33,350 nt of DNA from Phycisphaerae bacterium. Lineage in GTDB: Bacteria; Planctomycetota; Phycisphaerae; Sedimentisphaerales; Anaerohalosphaeraceae. The notes under the pieces are model-generated. The model did no database searches and had not been told where the DNA came from. It worked only from the letters and a program-made list of their open reading frames with translations. The position numbers were made by a program, and so were the translations under genes. Below, piece by piece: positions 14,032 through 21,666 of this stretch (positions are counted from its first letter, which is position 1; each line of letters starts with the position of its first letter). The DNA is taken from contig JAOUFG010000018.1 in assembly GCA_029858345.1 (NCBI GenBank), positions 1 through 33,350 of the forward strand, given 5' to 3'.

Positions 14032-15126
14032 TCAGGGTAAAAAATTCGTGGTATTTTTTAATTTTTTCGGCAGGTATTCATTCACGACAAAATCGAGACC
14101 GTGCTTGGCAAACGCCTGCTGTTCGACACGCTCACCCATTTTAAGCATCTGGTTGATGGCCACCTGCCAGGGTTTATGGTGCTTGACAAAGGGATCGTTT
14201 TTCAGGGCGTCTTTGGCGCGTTTGATATCCACGTCCTTAAGCGGGTGGGTCGGCAGTTTGTAGTCGATGATATCCTGGGGTGTAACACCGAGAAACGACG
14301 CTTTCGGTACACAGAAGTACTCATTCAGGTGGGCGGCGTTTCCGGAGCCGACCTTGAGTGTGCGGTAAATATTGAAGTAGCCGTAAGGATCGCCGTCCAC
14401 AAAGGCATAGACGGGGATTTTCAGCGAGTCGCTGAGCCGCCGGATGAAACGCCGACACGCGCGGGTGGGCACGCCGCCCATGCTGATGAGGATGCAGTCG
14501 GCTTTGTTCCAGTAGTCGCATTTTACCAGCCGCTGAAACGCGCCGGCGGTTTCGATGGCGAGGATAAATTTGGCTTTGCTTTGGAACTTGAGTTCCTCGA
14601 CTTCGACCGGGATGGAGTAGGCGCCGGAGCCGAACTTGGTGCAGTCGATTTTGAGTTTATGGCCGCTGTTGTCTTTGTCGATGACAAACAGACGCCCCGC
14701 AACGTCACCGCCTTTTTCTTCGGGGACGAATTTGAGCTGTTCACGGTTGACGCCAAACATGGCCTCGATGTCGTCCATTACGGTGTCCGACTCGGGCTGT
14801 TCTGTGAATCCGGCCTTGCCCCAGTTTTTTGAGATGTAGTAGGCCTCTCGTTTGGTGGCCATGTTGTCTTCGTCAATGAGCTGCTTGCTGAGAGCCATCA
14901 TTTTGAGGGTCTGGGCGAACGCCTTGACGGTGTTGACGGTCAGGGTGCGTTTTTTGGATTTTCCCAGCATCTCAAAATAGCCCTTTTTGGCGTGGTATTT
15001 CACGTTGGAAAGCGAGCGGATGGGGGCGCTCATGGTGGGTTTTCGATTTGCCAGAATCGCTTTATAGACCTCTTGGGCGTTCTCTTTGATCCGCTCTGAA
15101 GCCGAAATCTGTTTGGTCCTTGCCAT
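14032..15126 (-). CDS. top6A: DNA topoisomerase VI subunit A (Spo11/Top6A family)
   Basis: A 364-residue homologue of the DNA-cleaving subunit of type IIB topoisomerase. The catalytic tyrosine lies in KREAYYISKNW (Y96 or Y97) of the 5Y-CAP domain. The Toprim metal residues are E192 in FILAIETAGAFQRL and D244/D246 in FVDGDPYG. Domain order and length fit an intact A subunit. ATG 15126 is used with GGGAG upstream; an in-frame GTG at 15150 adds eight unlikely residues. Topoisomerase VI is mainly archaeal and plant, and patchy in bacteria. Subunit B, the ATPase normally encoded next to it, is not in this window. The downstream neighbours yggS and rnhB appear co-transcribed. Confidence 0.93.
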   Translation of the reverse strand: MARTKQISASERIKENAQEVYKAILANRKPTMSAPIRSLSNVKYHAKKGYFEMLGKSKKRTLTVNTVKAFAQTLKMMALSKQLIDEDNMATKREAYYISKNWGKAGFTEQPESDTVMDDIEAMFGVNREQLKFVPEEKGGDVAGRLFVIDKDNSGHKLKIDCTKFGSGAYSIPVEVEELKFQSKAKFILAIETAGAFQRLVKCDYWNKADCILISMGGVPTRACRRFIRRLSDSLKIPVYAFVDGDPYGYFNIYRTLKVGSGNAAHLNEYFCVPKASFLGVTPQDIIDYKLPTHPLKDVDIKRAKDALKNDPFVKHHKPWQVAINQMLKMGERVEQQAFAKHGLDFVVNEYLPKKLKNTTNFLP

Positions 15127-15178
15127 TGAAGTTGAAACTCCCTTTTTCACCGGTATTCTATTTTCTCAAATGTCGGTT

Positions 15179-15207
15179 ACTGTAAAAGAAAAAGATCCTA
15201 TATGCAA
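15179..15207 (-). promoter_or_regulatory. Promoter of top6A
   Basis: Minus strand TTGCAT (15207-15202), 17-base spacer, TACAGT (15184-15179). The predicted start is about 45 bases before ATG 15126. Confidence 0.55.
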
Positions 15208-15274
15208 GCATAAAGAGGTTTTCAGGCATTTTATCCTGTTTTTTAAAAAAGAACGGTTTTTTATAAAAACATCA

Positions 15275-15303
15275 TTGACAGAATCGGAATATGTCGATAT
15301 AGT
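15275..15303 (+). promoter_or_regulatory. Promoter of the small RNA
   Basis: Perfect TTGACA (15275-15280), 17-base spacer, TATAGT (15298-15303). It points to the plus strand, away from top6A and into a region with no plus-strand gene. The expected start is at 15307-15311. Confidence 0.8.
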
Positions 15304-15307
15304 TGTA

Positions 15308-15413
15308 GGTGATTATTAAGCCGATGAACACGGCTTAGACATAAACCTCGGCGAGGCTAAGCGAGAATCCGTTTCCCCCCCCAGACGGACTTGCATTCCT
15401 CGCCATTTTTTTT
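15308..15413 (+). ncRNA. Candidate small RNA with C8 apical loop
   Basis: About 105 bases between a consensus promoter and a U-tract. Hairpin 1 is TAAGCCG (15317-15323), loop ATGAACA, CGGCTTA (15331-15337). Hairpin 2 is long: GGCGAGG (15350-15356) pairs with CCTCGCC (15398-15404), GCGAG (15361-15365) with CTTGC (15390-15394), and TCCGTTT (15368-15374) with AGACGGA (15383-15389). The loop is exactly eight C (15375-15382). An A and eight T follow (15405-15413), a typical intrinsic terminator. No frame with a ribosome binding site lies inside. Flanking genes are both on the minus strand, so this is not a leader. C-rich loops in known bacterial sRNAs pair with G-rich ribosome binding sites; that role here is inference. 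It does not resemble SRP RNA, 6S RNA or tmRNA. Confidence 0.7.
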
Positions 15414-15476
15414 GCGTATTCAATGCCCGTTTTGAGGCCCATTTCAAGAGATTTCGATATGTAAAAAAGATGTTTA

Positions 15477-15884
15477 TTATCCCGTTATGGTCAAGTGGAT
15501 CTTTCTTGTCCGGGGGCCGTCGAACTCACAGAAATAAACGCCTTGCCATGTTCCTAATCTGGGTTTGCCGTTTTGGATACAGAGGATCTCGCTGGCTCCG
15601 ACCAGCGACGCTTTGACGTGGGCGTCGCTGTTGCCTTCGGCGTGCCGGTATCCTTTTCGCATTTGCGGCAATAATTCTTCTAATGTCAACAGGATGTCGT
15701 GGGTCACATCGGGGTCAGCGTTTTCGTTGATGGTGATTGCGGCGGTGGTGTGGGGGCAGAAAATAATGACGGTGCCCGTTTCTATGCCGCTTTTTGCGAT
15801 GGCCCCGGATACCTCGGACGTAATATCGATCATTTCATTGCGGCGGTTTGTTTTGACCGTGATGGTTTCTGTGTGGATTTTCAT
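15477..15884 (-). CDS. yjbQ: YjbQ / UPF0047 family protein
   Basis: A 135-residue protein of the YjbQ family. Its members form compact trimers; some have weak thiamin phosphate synthase activity, but the physiological role is unsettled. Motifs are clear: CPHTTAAITINENADPDV, RHAEGNSDAHVKASLVGASE and LGTWQGVYFCEFDGPR. The conserved histidines and acidic residues in these segments form the putative metal or substrate site. ATG 15884 begins MKIHTETITVKT, the family's usual first strand; the frame is open upstream but has no homologous sequence there. It is the last gene of the rsfS-argS-yjbQ group, 62 bases after argS. Confidence 0.93.
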   Translation of the reverse strand: MKIHTETITVKTNRRNEMIDITSEVSGAIAKSGIETGTVIIFCPHTTAAITINENADPDVTHDILLTLEELLPQMRKGYRHAEGNSDAHVKASLVGASEILCIQNGKPRLGTWQGVYFCEFDGPRTRKIHLTITG

Positions 15885-15946
15885 AAATCTTTTCCCGACC
15901 GAATTACAATTTCGTTTGACAGGATTAACAGGAGTTCCAGGATAAT

Positions 15947-17764
15947 TTACATTTGTTCGACAACCGTGATTCCCAGCAGTTCGCCCAGGCCGTGTTTGAT
16001 TGTTCGGGCTGTCAGGTCGCACAGGAGCAGGCGGACAGGCCGTTGTGCGGCGTCGGCCTTGAGGACTGGGCAGACATTATAAAACCGGCTGAACGCTTGT
16101 GCCAGGTCATACAGGTAGGCGGTCAGATAGTTCGGGCGGCATTCATTGGCAGCGGCGGCAATCGCCTGGTCGTAGCGGATGAGCATTTTCGCCAAGTCTG
16201 TTTCGGCCTCGTCGGTAAAGGCCAACGTTTTGACGCCGGACAGTTCGCTTTCGATGTCCACGTCCTTGCCGGCGGCTTTTCGCTCGATGGATTTGATGCG
16301 GGCGTAGGCGTACTGCATGTAGGGAGCGGTATTGCCCTCCATGGCCAGCATCTTGTCGAAGCTGAAAACGAAGTCGCTGTTGCGGTTGTTGGAGTAGTCG
16401 GCGTATTTGACCGCGCCGATCCCGACGGCCTTGGCGATCTCGGCTTTCTGGTCGACAGGCAGGTCGGGATTTTTTTCTTCAACGACGGATTGTGCTCGCT
16501 GGACGGCTTCTTCGAGCAGATCCTTGAGCTTGACCGTGCCGCCGGTGCGGGTCTTGAAGGGTTTGCCGTCGGTGCCGAGCATCGTGCCGAAGGTGACGTG
16601 TTCCAATTGTACACTTTTTTCAGGTTCGCTTCCGAAGCTGGAAGATTCGGCCACATTGCTCTCGGTCCAATCGGCCATTTTAGCAACCGCAAACAGCATC
16701 TGAAAGTGTTGCGCCTGCCGGGCATCGGTTACATAGATTATCTTATTCGCATGTAAATCCCGAATCCGAAACTGAAGGGCGGCTAAATCTGTTGTCGCAT
16801 ATAAAAAGGCACCATCGGACTTTTGAATGATAAACGGCAATGGGTCACCGTCCTTATTTTGAAACCCCGGGGGGAATACACACATCGCACCATCGGATTC
16901 AACCGCTAAACCTTTTTGTTTCAGTGTTTCTACGATATCCGGCAGTTTATCATTATAGAAGCTTTCTCCGCGAACATCTTTGTCTTCTAATGTTACAGAA
17001 AGTTTACTATAGATTTCAATATAATGCTTCTTTGACTCTTTTACGATACTCTCCCAGTATGTACGCCATGGTCCATCTCCTGAGTGTAAACCTGCAACAG
17101 CGTATCGAGCTGTATTTGCGAACTTTTCATCTTCATCAAATCTTTTTTTTGCTTTAATGTAAAAGCCTTCGAGTTCGCCCATTATTTCTTCTGTTGAGCT
17201 AAAGTTGCCTTCTTTGCTCATTTCCAACAGTCTCTCATCAAACAGGGCGCATAGCATGCCAAATTGTGTTCCCCAATCGCCGATGTGGTTTTGGCGGATG
17301 ACGGTGTGGCCCTCGAAGTCGTAGAGCCGGGCGATGCAGTCGCCTATGATGGTGCTGCGGAGGTGGCCGACGTGCATCTGCTTGGCGATGTTGGGGCCGG
17401 AATAATCCACGACAACGGTTTTCGGCGAGTCTGTTTTGTCAATGCCCAGCCGGTCGGGGTCGGTATTCATGGCCAGCAGCCGTTCGGCGAGAAGCTCCTC
17501 TTTGAGACGCAGGTTGATAAAGCCGGGACCGGCGATTTCCGGAGTTTCGCAGAGATCGTCAATCTTTAGTTCGCCCACAATCTTTTCAGCCAGTTGCCGC
17601 GGATTCATCTTCGCATGCTTGGCCGCGGCCATGACCCCGTTGGCCTGATAATCCCCGAATTTCGGTTCAGTGGACACACGTACCATCGCGGGCAAGTCCT
17701 GTCCTGTAACTTTCCGAATTGCCCCGGAAATCCTCTGCTCTAAAATATCTGTTAGTTTTTTCAT
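15947..17764 (-). CDS. argS: Arginyl-tRNA synthetase
   Basis: A class I aminoacyl-tRNA synthetase of 605 residues that charges tRNA-Arg. The HIGH-type signature is HVGH in NIAKQMHVGHLRST; VVVDYSGPN before it is characteristic of ArgS. Further on are FGTMLGTDGKPFKTRTGGTV (the KMSKS-equivalent region), GAVKYADYSNNRNSDFVFSF and APYMQYAYARIKS. A C-terminal DALR domain for the anticodon stem follows. ATG 17764 starts MKKLTDILEQ; a TTG five codons upstream is less likely. It follows rsfS by 18 bases. The middle (about 16900-17260) is far poorer in GC than either flank. This may be a recombination tract or just a lysine- and glutamate-rich region. Confidence 0.96.
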   Translation of the reverse strand: MKKLTDILEQRISGAIRKVTGQDLPAMVRVSTEPKFGDYQANGVMAAAKHAKMNPRQLAEKIVGELKIDDLCETPEIAGPGFINLRLKEELLAERLLAMNTDPDRLGIDKTDSPKTVVVDYSGPNIAKQMHVGHLRSTIIGDCIARLYDFEGHTVIRQNHIGDWGTQFGMLCALFDERLLEMSKEGNFSSTEEIMGELEGFYIKAKKRFDEDEKFANTARYAVAGLHSGDGPWRTYWESIVKESKKHYIEIYSKLSVTLEDKDVRGESFYNDKLPDIVETLKQKGLAVESDGAMCVFPPGFQNKDGDPLPFIIQKSDGAFLYATTDLAALQFRIRDLHANKIIYVTDARQAQHFQMLFAVAKMADWTESNVAESSSFGSEPEKSVQLEHVTFGTMLGTDGKPFKTRTGGTVKLKDLLEEAVQRAQSVVEEKNPDLPVDQKAEIAKAVGIGAVKYADYSNNRNSDFVFSFDKMLAMEGNTAPYMQYAYARIKSIERKAAGKDVDIESELSGVKTLAFTDEAETDLAKMLIRYDQAIAAAANECRPNYLTAYLYDLAQAFSRFYNVCPVLKADAAQRPVRLLLCDLTARTIKHGLGELLGITVVEQM

Positions 17765-17782
17765 CGATAAAATAATCAATAA

Positions 17783-18154
17783 TTATTCATCAATCGTCAA
17801 TTTCTTTGCGTCGCCCCAGAGCATTTCGAGGTTGTAGTAGTCCCGCTGGTCCTCGTTGAAGATGTGGATGACGACGCTGACATAATCCAGGAGGATCCAT
17901 TGGCCCTTGGTGTAGCCGGCGATGCCGAACCGCTTGTGGCCCTGTTGCCGGGCCTCCTTGGCGATTTCGTCGGCGACGCTTCGCGCCTGGCGGTCGCTGG
18001 TGCTGGTGGCGATGACGAAATAATTTGTCGCCGGGCTGATGCCTTTCAGGTCCAGCACGGTGATATCGCTGCAGTTTCGGTCACTGGCGATTTTGGCCGC
18101 GGCCAGGGCAAGCTGTTTGTCTTCGGTTCTTTTCTTTTCGAGTTTTTTTGTCAT
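17783..18154 (-). CDS. rsfS: Ribosomal silencing factor RsfS
   Basis: A 123-residue protein of the RsfS/Iojap/DUF143 family. It binds ribosomal protein L14 and stops the subunits from joining when nutrients are short. The family pattern is complete: ALAAAKIASDRNCSDITVLD, ISPATNYFVIATSTSDRQA, KRFGIAGYTKGQWILLDYV, VVIHIFNEDQRDYYNLEMLW. The start ATG 18154 is chosen where the family begins; the longer opening upstream crosses the hppA terminator. No good ribosome binding site is visible. It heads the rsfS-argS-yjbQ group and must have its own promoter between 18155 and 18217, which I could not pin down. Confidence 0.95.
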   Translation of the reverse strand: MTKKLEKKRTEDKQLALAAAKIASDRNCSDITVLDLKGISPATNYFVIATSTSDRQARSVADEIAKEARQQGHKRFGIAGYTKGQWILLDYVSVVIHIFNEDQRDYYNLEMLWGDAKKLTIDE

Positions 18155-18217
18155 ATTATTTCGGTAGTGTGCTGTGTACACGTAATCGGGCGGCTCGCGC
18201 CGCCGCGCTTTTGTAAT

Positions 18218-18248
18218 AAAAAGGGGCGTCCTGACAACAGGACGCCCC
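18218..18248 (-). terminator. Terminator of hppA
   Basis: On the minus strand an 11-bp stem GGGGCGTCCTG / CAGGACGCCCC (plus-strand arms 18223-18233 and 18238-18248) with a four-base loop, followed by a T-run. It separates hppA from the rsfS group. Confidence 0.93.
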
Positions 18249-18295
18249 TGTAAGCTAATCGATTTATCCGACTGCGTCAAGTATTAAGGCGGCGG

Positions 18296-20731
18296 TTATC
18301 CAATATGGAGCCAATCGGCAATCATGGGTGCGAATTTGACAATTACGCCGCTGAACACCACGCTGACCATTGTCATCAGCTTGATCAGGATGTTCAAGCT
18401 GGGGCCGGAAGTATCTTTGAACGGGTCGCCGACGGTGTCGCCGACAACGGCGGCTCCGTGGACGGGGTTCTTGGTGCCATCGGGCAGTTTCTTTCCGCCG
18501 TATGCACCCTTTTCAATGTACTTCTTGGCGTTATCCCAAGCGCCGCCGGAGTTATTCAGCATGATGGCCAGAGAGAAACCAGCGGTCAGACCGCCTGCCA
18601 GAAGTCCCATGACGCCGGGCACACCGAGAAGGAGGCCGGTGGCTACCGGGACGATGATTGCCAGGGCGGAAGGAACAACCATTTCCTTCTGGGCGCCGGC
18701 AGTTGAGATGGATACGCAACTCGCGTAATCCGGTTTTCCGGTGCCTTCCATAATGCCCGGGATTTCTCGGAACTGACGGCGAACTTCGTTCACCATCGCG
18801 CCGGCTGCACGACCGACGGCTTTCATGGTCATTGCACAGAAGACAAACGCCATCATGGCGCCAATAAACAGGCCGCAGATGAGTTTGGGGTTCATGATAG
18901 ACATGTTATAGGCGTCCACAAACTGCATGACTGTGGCGGTCTTGGCGGCGATTGTATTTGCAATCGAGCCGTCAGATGAGAACACAGCATTGCCGACAGC
19001 ATAGATGCCATCGGCGTTTTCATCGGCAAGCCGTCCGATCCAAATACGAACCTCTTCGATATAAGCAGCCAGCAGGGCCATTGCAGTCAAAGCGGCAGAA
19101 CCAATCGCAAATCCCTTACCGGTTGCGGCGGTGGTGTTACCGAGTGAGTCCAGGGCGTCTGTCCGTTTACGGACCTCTTCGCCGAGGCCGGCCATTTCAG
19201 CGTTACCGCCGGCATTGTCAGCGATCGGACCGTAGGCGTCAGTGGCCAGTGTAATACCCAGTGTGGATAACATACCTACAGCAGCGAAGCCAATACCATA
19301 AAGACCCATGGACAGGTCGCTAAATCCGCCAGCAAAGGCGAACGCACAAACGATACCGATGACGATTGTAATAACTGACCAGCCGGTCGAAAACATACCG
19401 ACGGCCAGACCATCGATAATCGTGGTGGCCGGACCCATCTGGGCCTGTTCGGCGATGCCTTTGGTGGGTTTGTATTCATCAGAGGTATAGTATTCGGTAA
19501 TCTGGCCGATAATCACACCTGCGAGCAGGCCTGACACAACCGAACCGAAAATGCCCCAAGTAATCATTTCCATTTGAGCCATGATTGCCAGTACAACCAG
19601 GATCAGGACGGAACTGCCGAGTGTGCCTTTCAAAAGTGCTGTCAGCAGTTGTTTCTGCGTGGCGCCTTCTTTACATTTAATCATAAACATGCCGGCGATG
19701 GACAGCAGAATACCGATTGCGGCGACAATCATCGGCGCCAGAACCGCCATCAGAGGGTCAATGCCGAATTTTTGGAGTGTACCCATTGAAAGGGCGGCTC
19801 CCAAAGCAGCCGTTGCGAGAATCGAACCGCAGTAGCTTTCGTACAGGTCTGCACCCATACCGGCTACGTCACCGACGTTGTCACCAACATTGTCAGCAAT
19901 TGTGGCGGGGTTACGCGGGTCGTCTTCCGGAATACCGGCTTCGACCTTACCGACGAGGTCGGCACCAACATCTGCGGCCTTGGTGTAAATACCGCCGCCG
20001 ACACGTGCGAACAACGCCTGCGTTGAGGCACCCATACCAAAGGTAATCATTGTGGTGGTGATTTCAACCAGTTTATGGTCTTGTTCCATGCCTGCTTTTA
20101 CAAGTTGCAATCCCAGAAAAGACAGACCGTTTTCCATGTTCGCGACAGTATAAATCAGTTTGTCCAGTACCAGGTACCACAGGGCAATGTCCAGCAGACC
20201 AAAGCCCACGACAACCAGGCCCATGACTGCGCCCGAGCGGAACGCGACGGTCAAACCGCGGTTAAGGCCTTCACTGGCGCCCTGAGCGGTACGAGCCGAG
20301 GCGTTGGTGGCGGTTTTCATACCGAGGAAACCGCACAGACCGCTAAAGAACCCACCGGTCAGGAACGCGATGGGAACAAACGGGTTCTGTACGCCTTTGT
20401 AGGCCAGAAACGCGAAGATGGCCAACAGCACAATAAAGACCCATGTTACGACTTTGTACTGCCGGAACAGGTAGGCGTAGGCACCTTCGCGAACGTGCGT
20501 TGCAATTTCGATCATTCTTTCAGTGCCTTCCGGGGCACTCATCATCTTCTTATAGAAGTAGACGGCCATTGCCAATGCGGCGGAAGCACAAATCACCGCA
20601 AAGTAGGGTCCCCAAGCACCCGAAGGAGGCGCTGCTGCAGAAGCGTCTGATACAACTTCTTCGGCCATGGCCGTCGCTGACAGTGCCAATACCGGCAATC
20701 CCAACAATCCCGATTTCATTAATCCTTTCAC
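18296..20731 (-). CDS. hppA: K+-dependent membrane pyrophosphatase
   Basis: An 811-residue pump that uses pyrophosphate hydrolysis to export H+ or Na+, saving energy in low-energy anaerobes. It has about 16 membrane helices. The substrate site is [20 protein letters not shown] followed by [25 protein letters not shown], with further Asp-rich signatures near the end ([33 protein letters not shown]). The segment [16 protein letters not shown] carries Ala, not Lys, at the position that separates the two subfamilies, so K+ dependence is expected. The first 25 residues look like a signal peptide, usual in some lineages. GTG 20731 has AAAGGA upstream; ATG four codons later is the alternative. Whether it pumps Na+ or H+ cannot be read here. 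Confidence 0.96.
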   Translation of the reverse strand: MKGLMKSGLLGLPVLALSATAMAEEVVSDASAAAPPSGAWGPYFAVICASAALAMAVYFYKKMMSAPEGTERMIEIATHVREGAYAYLFRQYKVVTWVFIVLLAIFAFLAYKGVQNPFVPIAFLTGGFFSGLCGFLGMKTATNASARTAQGASEGLNRGLTVAFRSGAVMGLVVVGFGLLDIALWYLVLDKLIYTVANMENGLSFLGLQLVKAGMEQDHKLVEITTTMITFGMGASTQALFARVGGGIYTKAADVGADLVGKVEAGIPEDDPRNPATIADNVGDNVGDVAGMGADLYESYCGSILATAALGAALSMGTLQKFGIDPLMAVLAPMIVAAIGILLSIAGMFMIKCKEGATQKQLLTALLKGTLGSSVLILVVLAIMAQMEMITWGIFGSVVSGLLAGVIIGQITEYYTSDEYKPTKGIAEQAQMGPATTIIDGLAVGMFSTGWSVITIVIGIVCAFAFAGGFSDLSMGLYGIGFAAVGMLSTLGITLATDAYGPIADNAGGNAEMAGLGEEVRKRTDALDSLGNTTAATGKGFAIGSAALTAMALLAAYIEEVRIWIGRLADENADGIYAVGNAVFSSDGSIANTIAAKTATVMQFVDAYNMSIMNPKLICGLFIGAMMAFVFCAMTMKAVGRAAGAMVNEVRRQFREIPGIMEGTGKPDYASCVSISTAGAQKEMVVPSALAIIVPVATGLLLGVPGVMGLLAGGLTAGFSLAIMLNNSGGAWDNAKKYIEKGAYGGKKLPDGTKNPVHGAAVVGDTVGDPFKDTSGPSLNILIKLMTMVSVVFSGVIVKFAPMIADWLHIG

Positions 20732-21066
20732 TGTTACATTCCTTTCGGTTTAAGATTTTTACTGCACGCAAATTTTAGTTGTAGTACGTCCATCGTTTTT
20801 ATAGGCGAAAATCGCCCATAGTGTACAGATTCCAAGTGCGTTTTCAACCTTTTTATCGGTTTTTTTAGGGTTGGTGACGAGGTGTTAAATTGGGTAGAGT
20901 CATTTATTGCCAAGTGGTATATAAAAAATTTTGATTCGGATATGTTGTTATTGCTGTATTAAATCCATGTTTTGAGAGCAAAAACCGCAATTTTCTTGAA
21001 TTTTCCCGTCTCTTTTGGTATAATACCTCTTAAATAAGAAACTAAACGATTTATGGGAGTACCGTG
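20732..21066. other. Divergent intergenic region between hppA and a lipoprotein gene
   Basis: It is AT-rich and contains no gene. Upstream of hppA there is a dyad, TAT-A-GGCGA-AAA-TCGCC-C-ATA at 20800-20820, about 70 bases before the GTG; it may be an operator or a leader hairpin. The plus-strand promoter at 20996-21024 serves the lipoprotein gene. Confidence 0.6.
20996..21024 (+). promoter_or_regulatory. Promoter of the lipoprotein gene at 21067
   Basis: TTGAAT (20996-21001), 17-base spacer, TATAAT (21019-21024). The box and the next eight bases, TATAATACCTCTTA, are identical to those at 10140-10153. Confidence 0.78.
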
Positions 21067-21555
21067 ATGAGAAGTCTGTTTCCGGTTGTTTTAATTGCCG
21101 TATTAATGTGCTTTACTTCCTGCAGTACGAGTCCATCTGACATTGATTCATCTATGAATCCGGGTATTAAGGCTTTTGTGAAAACATTAAATCGAGAGGC
21201 ACAGGAAGAGGGGGCGCCGTTTCGATACCGAATTACGGCCGACGGATATTTTATCGAAAAATACCCCTCAGTCGATTTCGACAAAGTGTTGGAAGAAGTC
21301 GATGCCGCACCGCCATCCCCATCACTCGCAAATGATTCACTCATGCTGGGTATTTATGAAAAAATATCTGACTATGAGGCCCAGAATGGCGGACAAGCAT
21401 ATCCAGATATTGTTGAGACACGTATCCTAAAAAAAAGAAACGGATACTATCGTGAAGCCTGGATCATTGTCAGCAATGGCTCTGTCAAAGAATATCTTGT
21501 GACATATAAACCTATCCAACACGGCGGGACGGACGGTACAATTTATCCGCTTTAA
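21067..21555 (+). CDS. Small lipoprotein of unknown function
   Basis: A 162-residue exported protein with a signal peptide ending in the lipobox FTSC (Cys19). The mature part is a mixed alpha/beta domain containing FRYRITADGYFIEKYPS, a Pro-rich stretch, then YPDIVETRILKKRNGYYREA and WIIVSNGSVKEYLVTYKP. I recognise no family. ATG 21067 is preferred to the GTG directly before it because GGGAG is seven bases upstream. It is a single-gene unit with a strong promoter and a bidirectional terminator shared with the convergent coiled-coil lipoprotein gene. Confidence 0.8.
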   Translation: MRSLFPVVLIAVLMCFTSCSTSPSDIDSSMNPGIKAFVKTLNREAQEEGAPFRYRITADGYFIEKYPSVDFDKVLEEVDAAPPSPSLANDSLMLGIYEKISDYEAQNGGQAYPDIVETRILKKRNGYYREAWIIVSNGSVKEYLVTYKPIQHGGTDGTIYPL

Positions 21556-21583
21556 CTAAAGCTATAGATTATTACATATAAAA

Positions 21584-21615
21584 AAACAGGGCGAAAAAAT
21601 TATTTCGCCCTGTTT
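21584..21615. terminator. Bidirectional terminator between two lipoprotein genes
   Basis: AAACAGGGCGAAA (21584-21596) pairs perfectly with TTTCGCCCTGTTT (21603-21615), with A-rich sequence on the left and T on the right. It serves the genes ending at 21555 (plus) and 21667 (minus). Confidence 0.92.
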
Positions 21616-21666
21616 AATTATTCCAACTCTATATTGAGTTGCATTCTGGAAATTGCTATCGGCTCT

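Noticed and set aside
15953-16756. A 267-codon plus-strand frame opposite argS
   Set aside because: It is antisense to conserved argS motifs.
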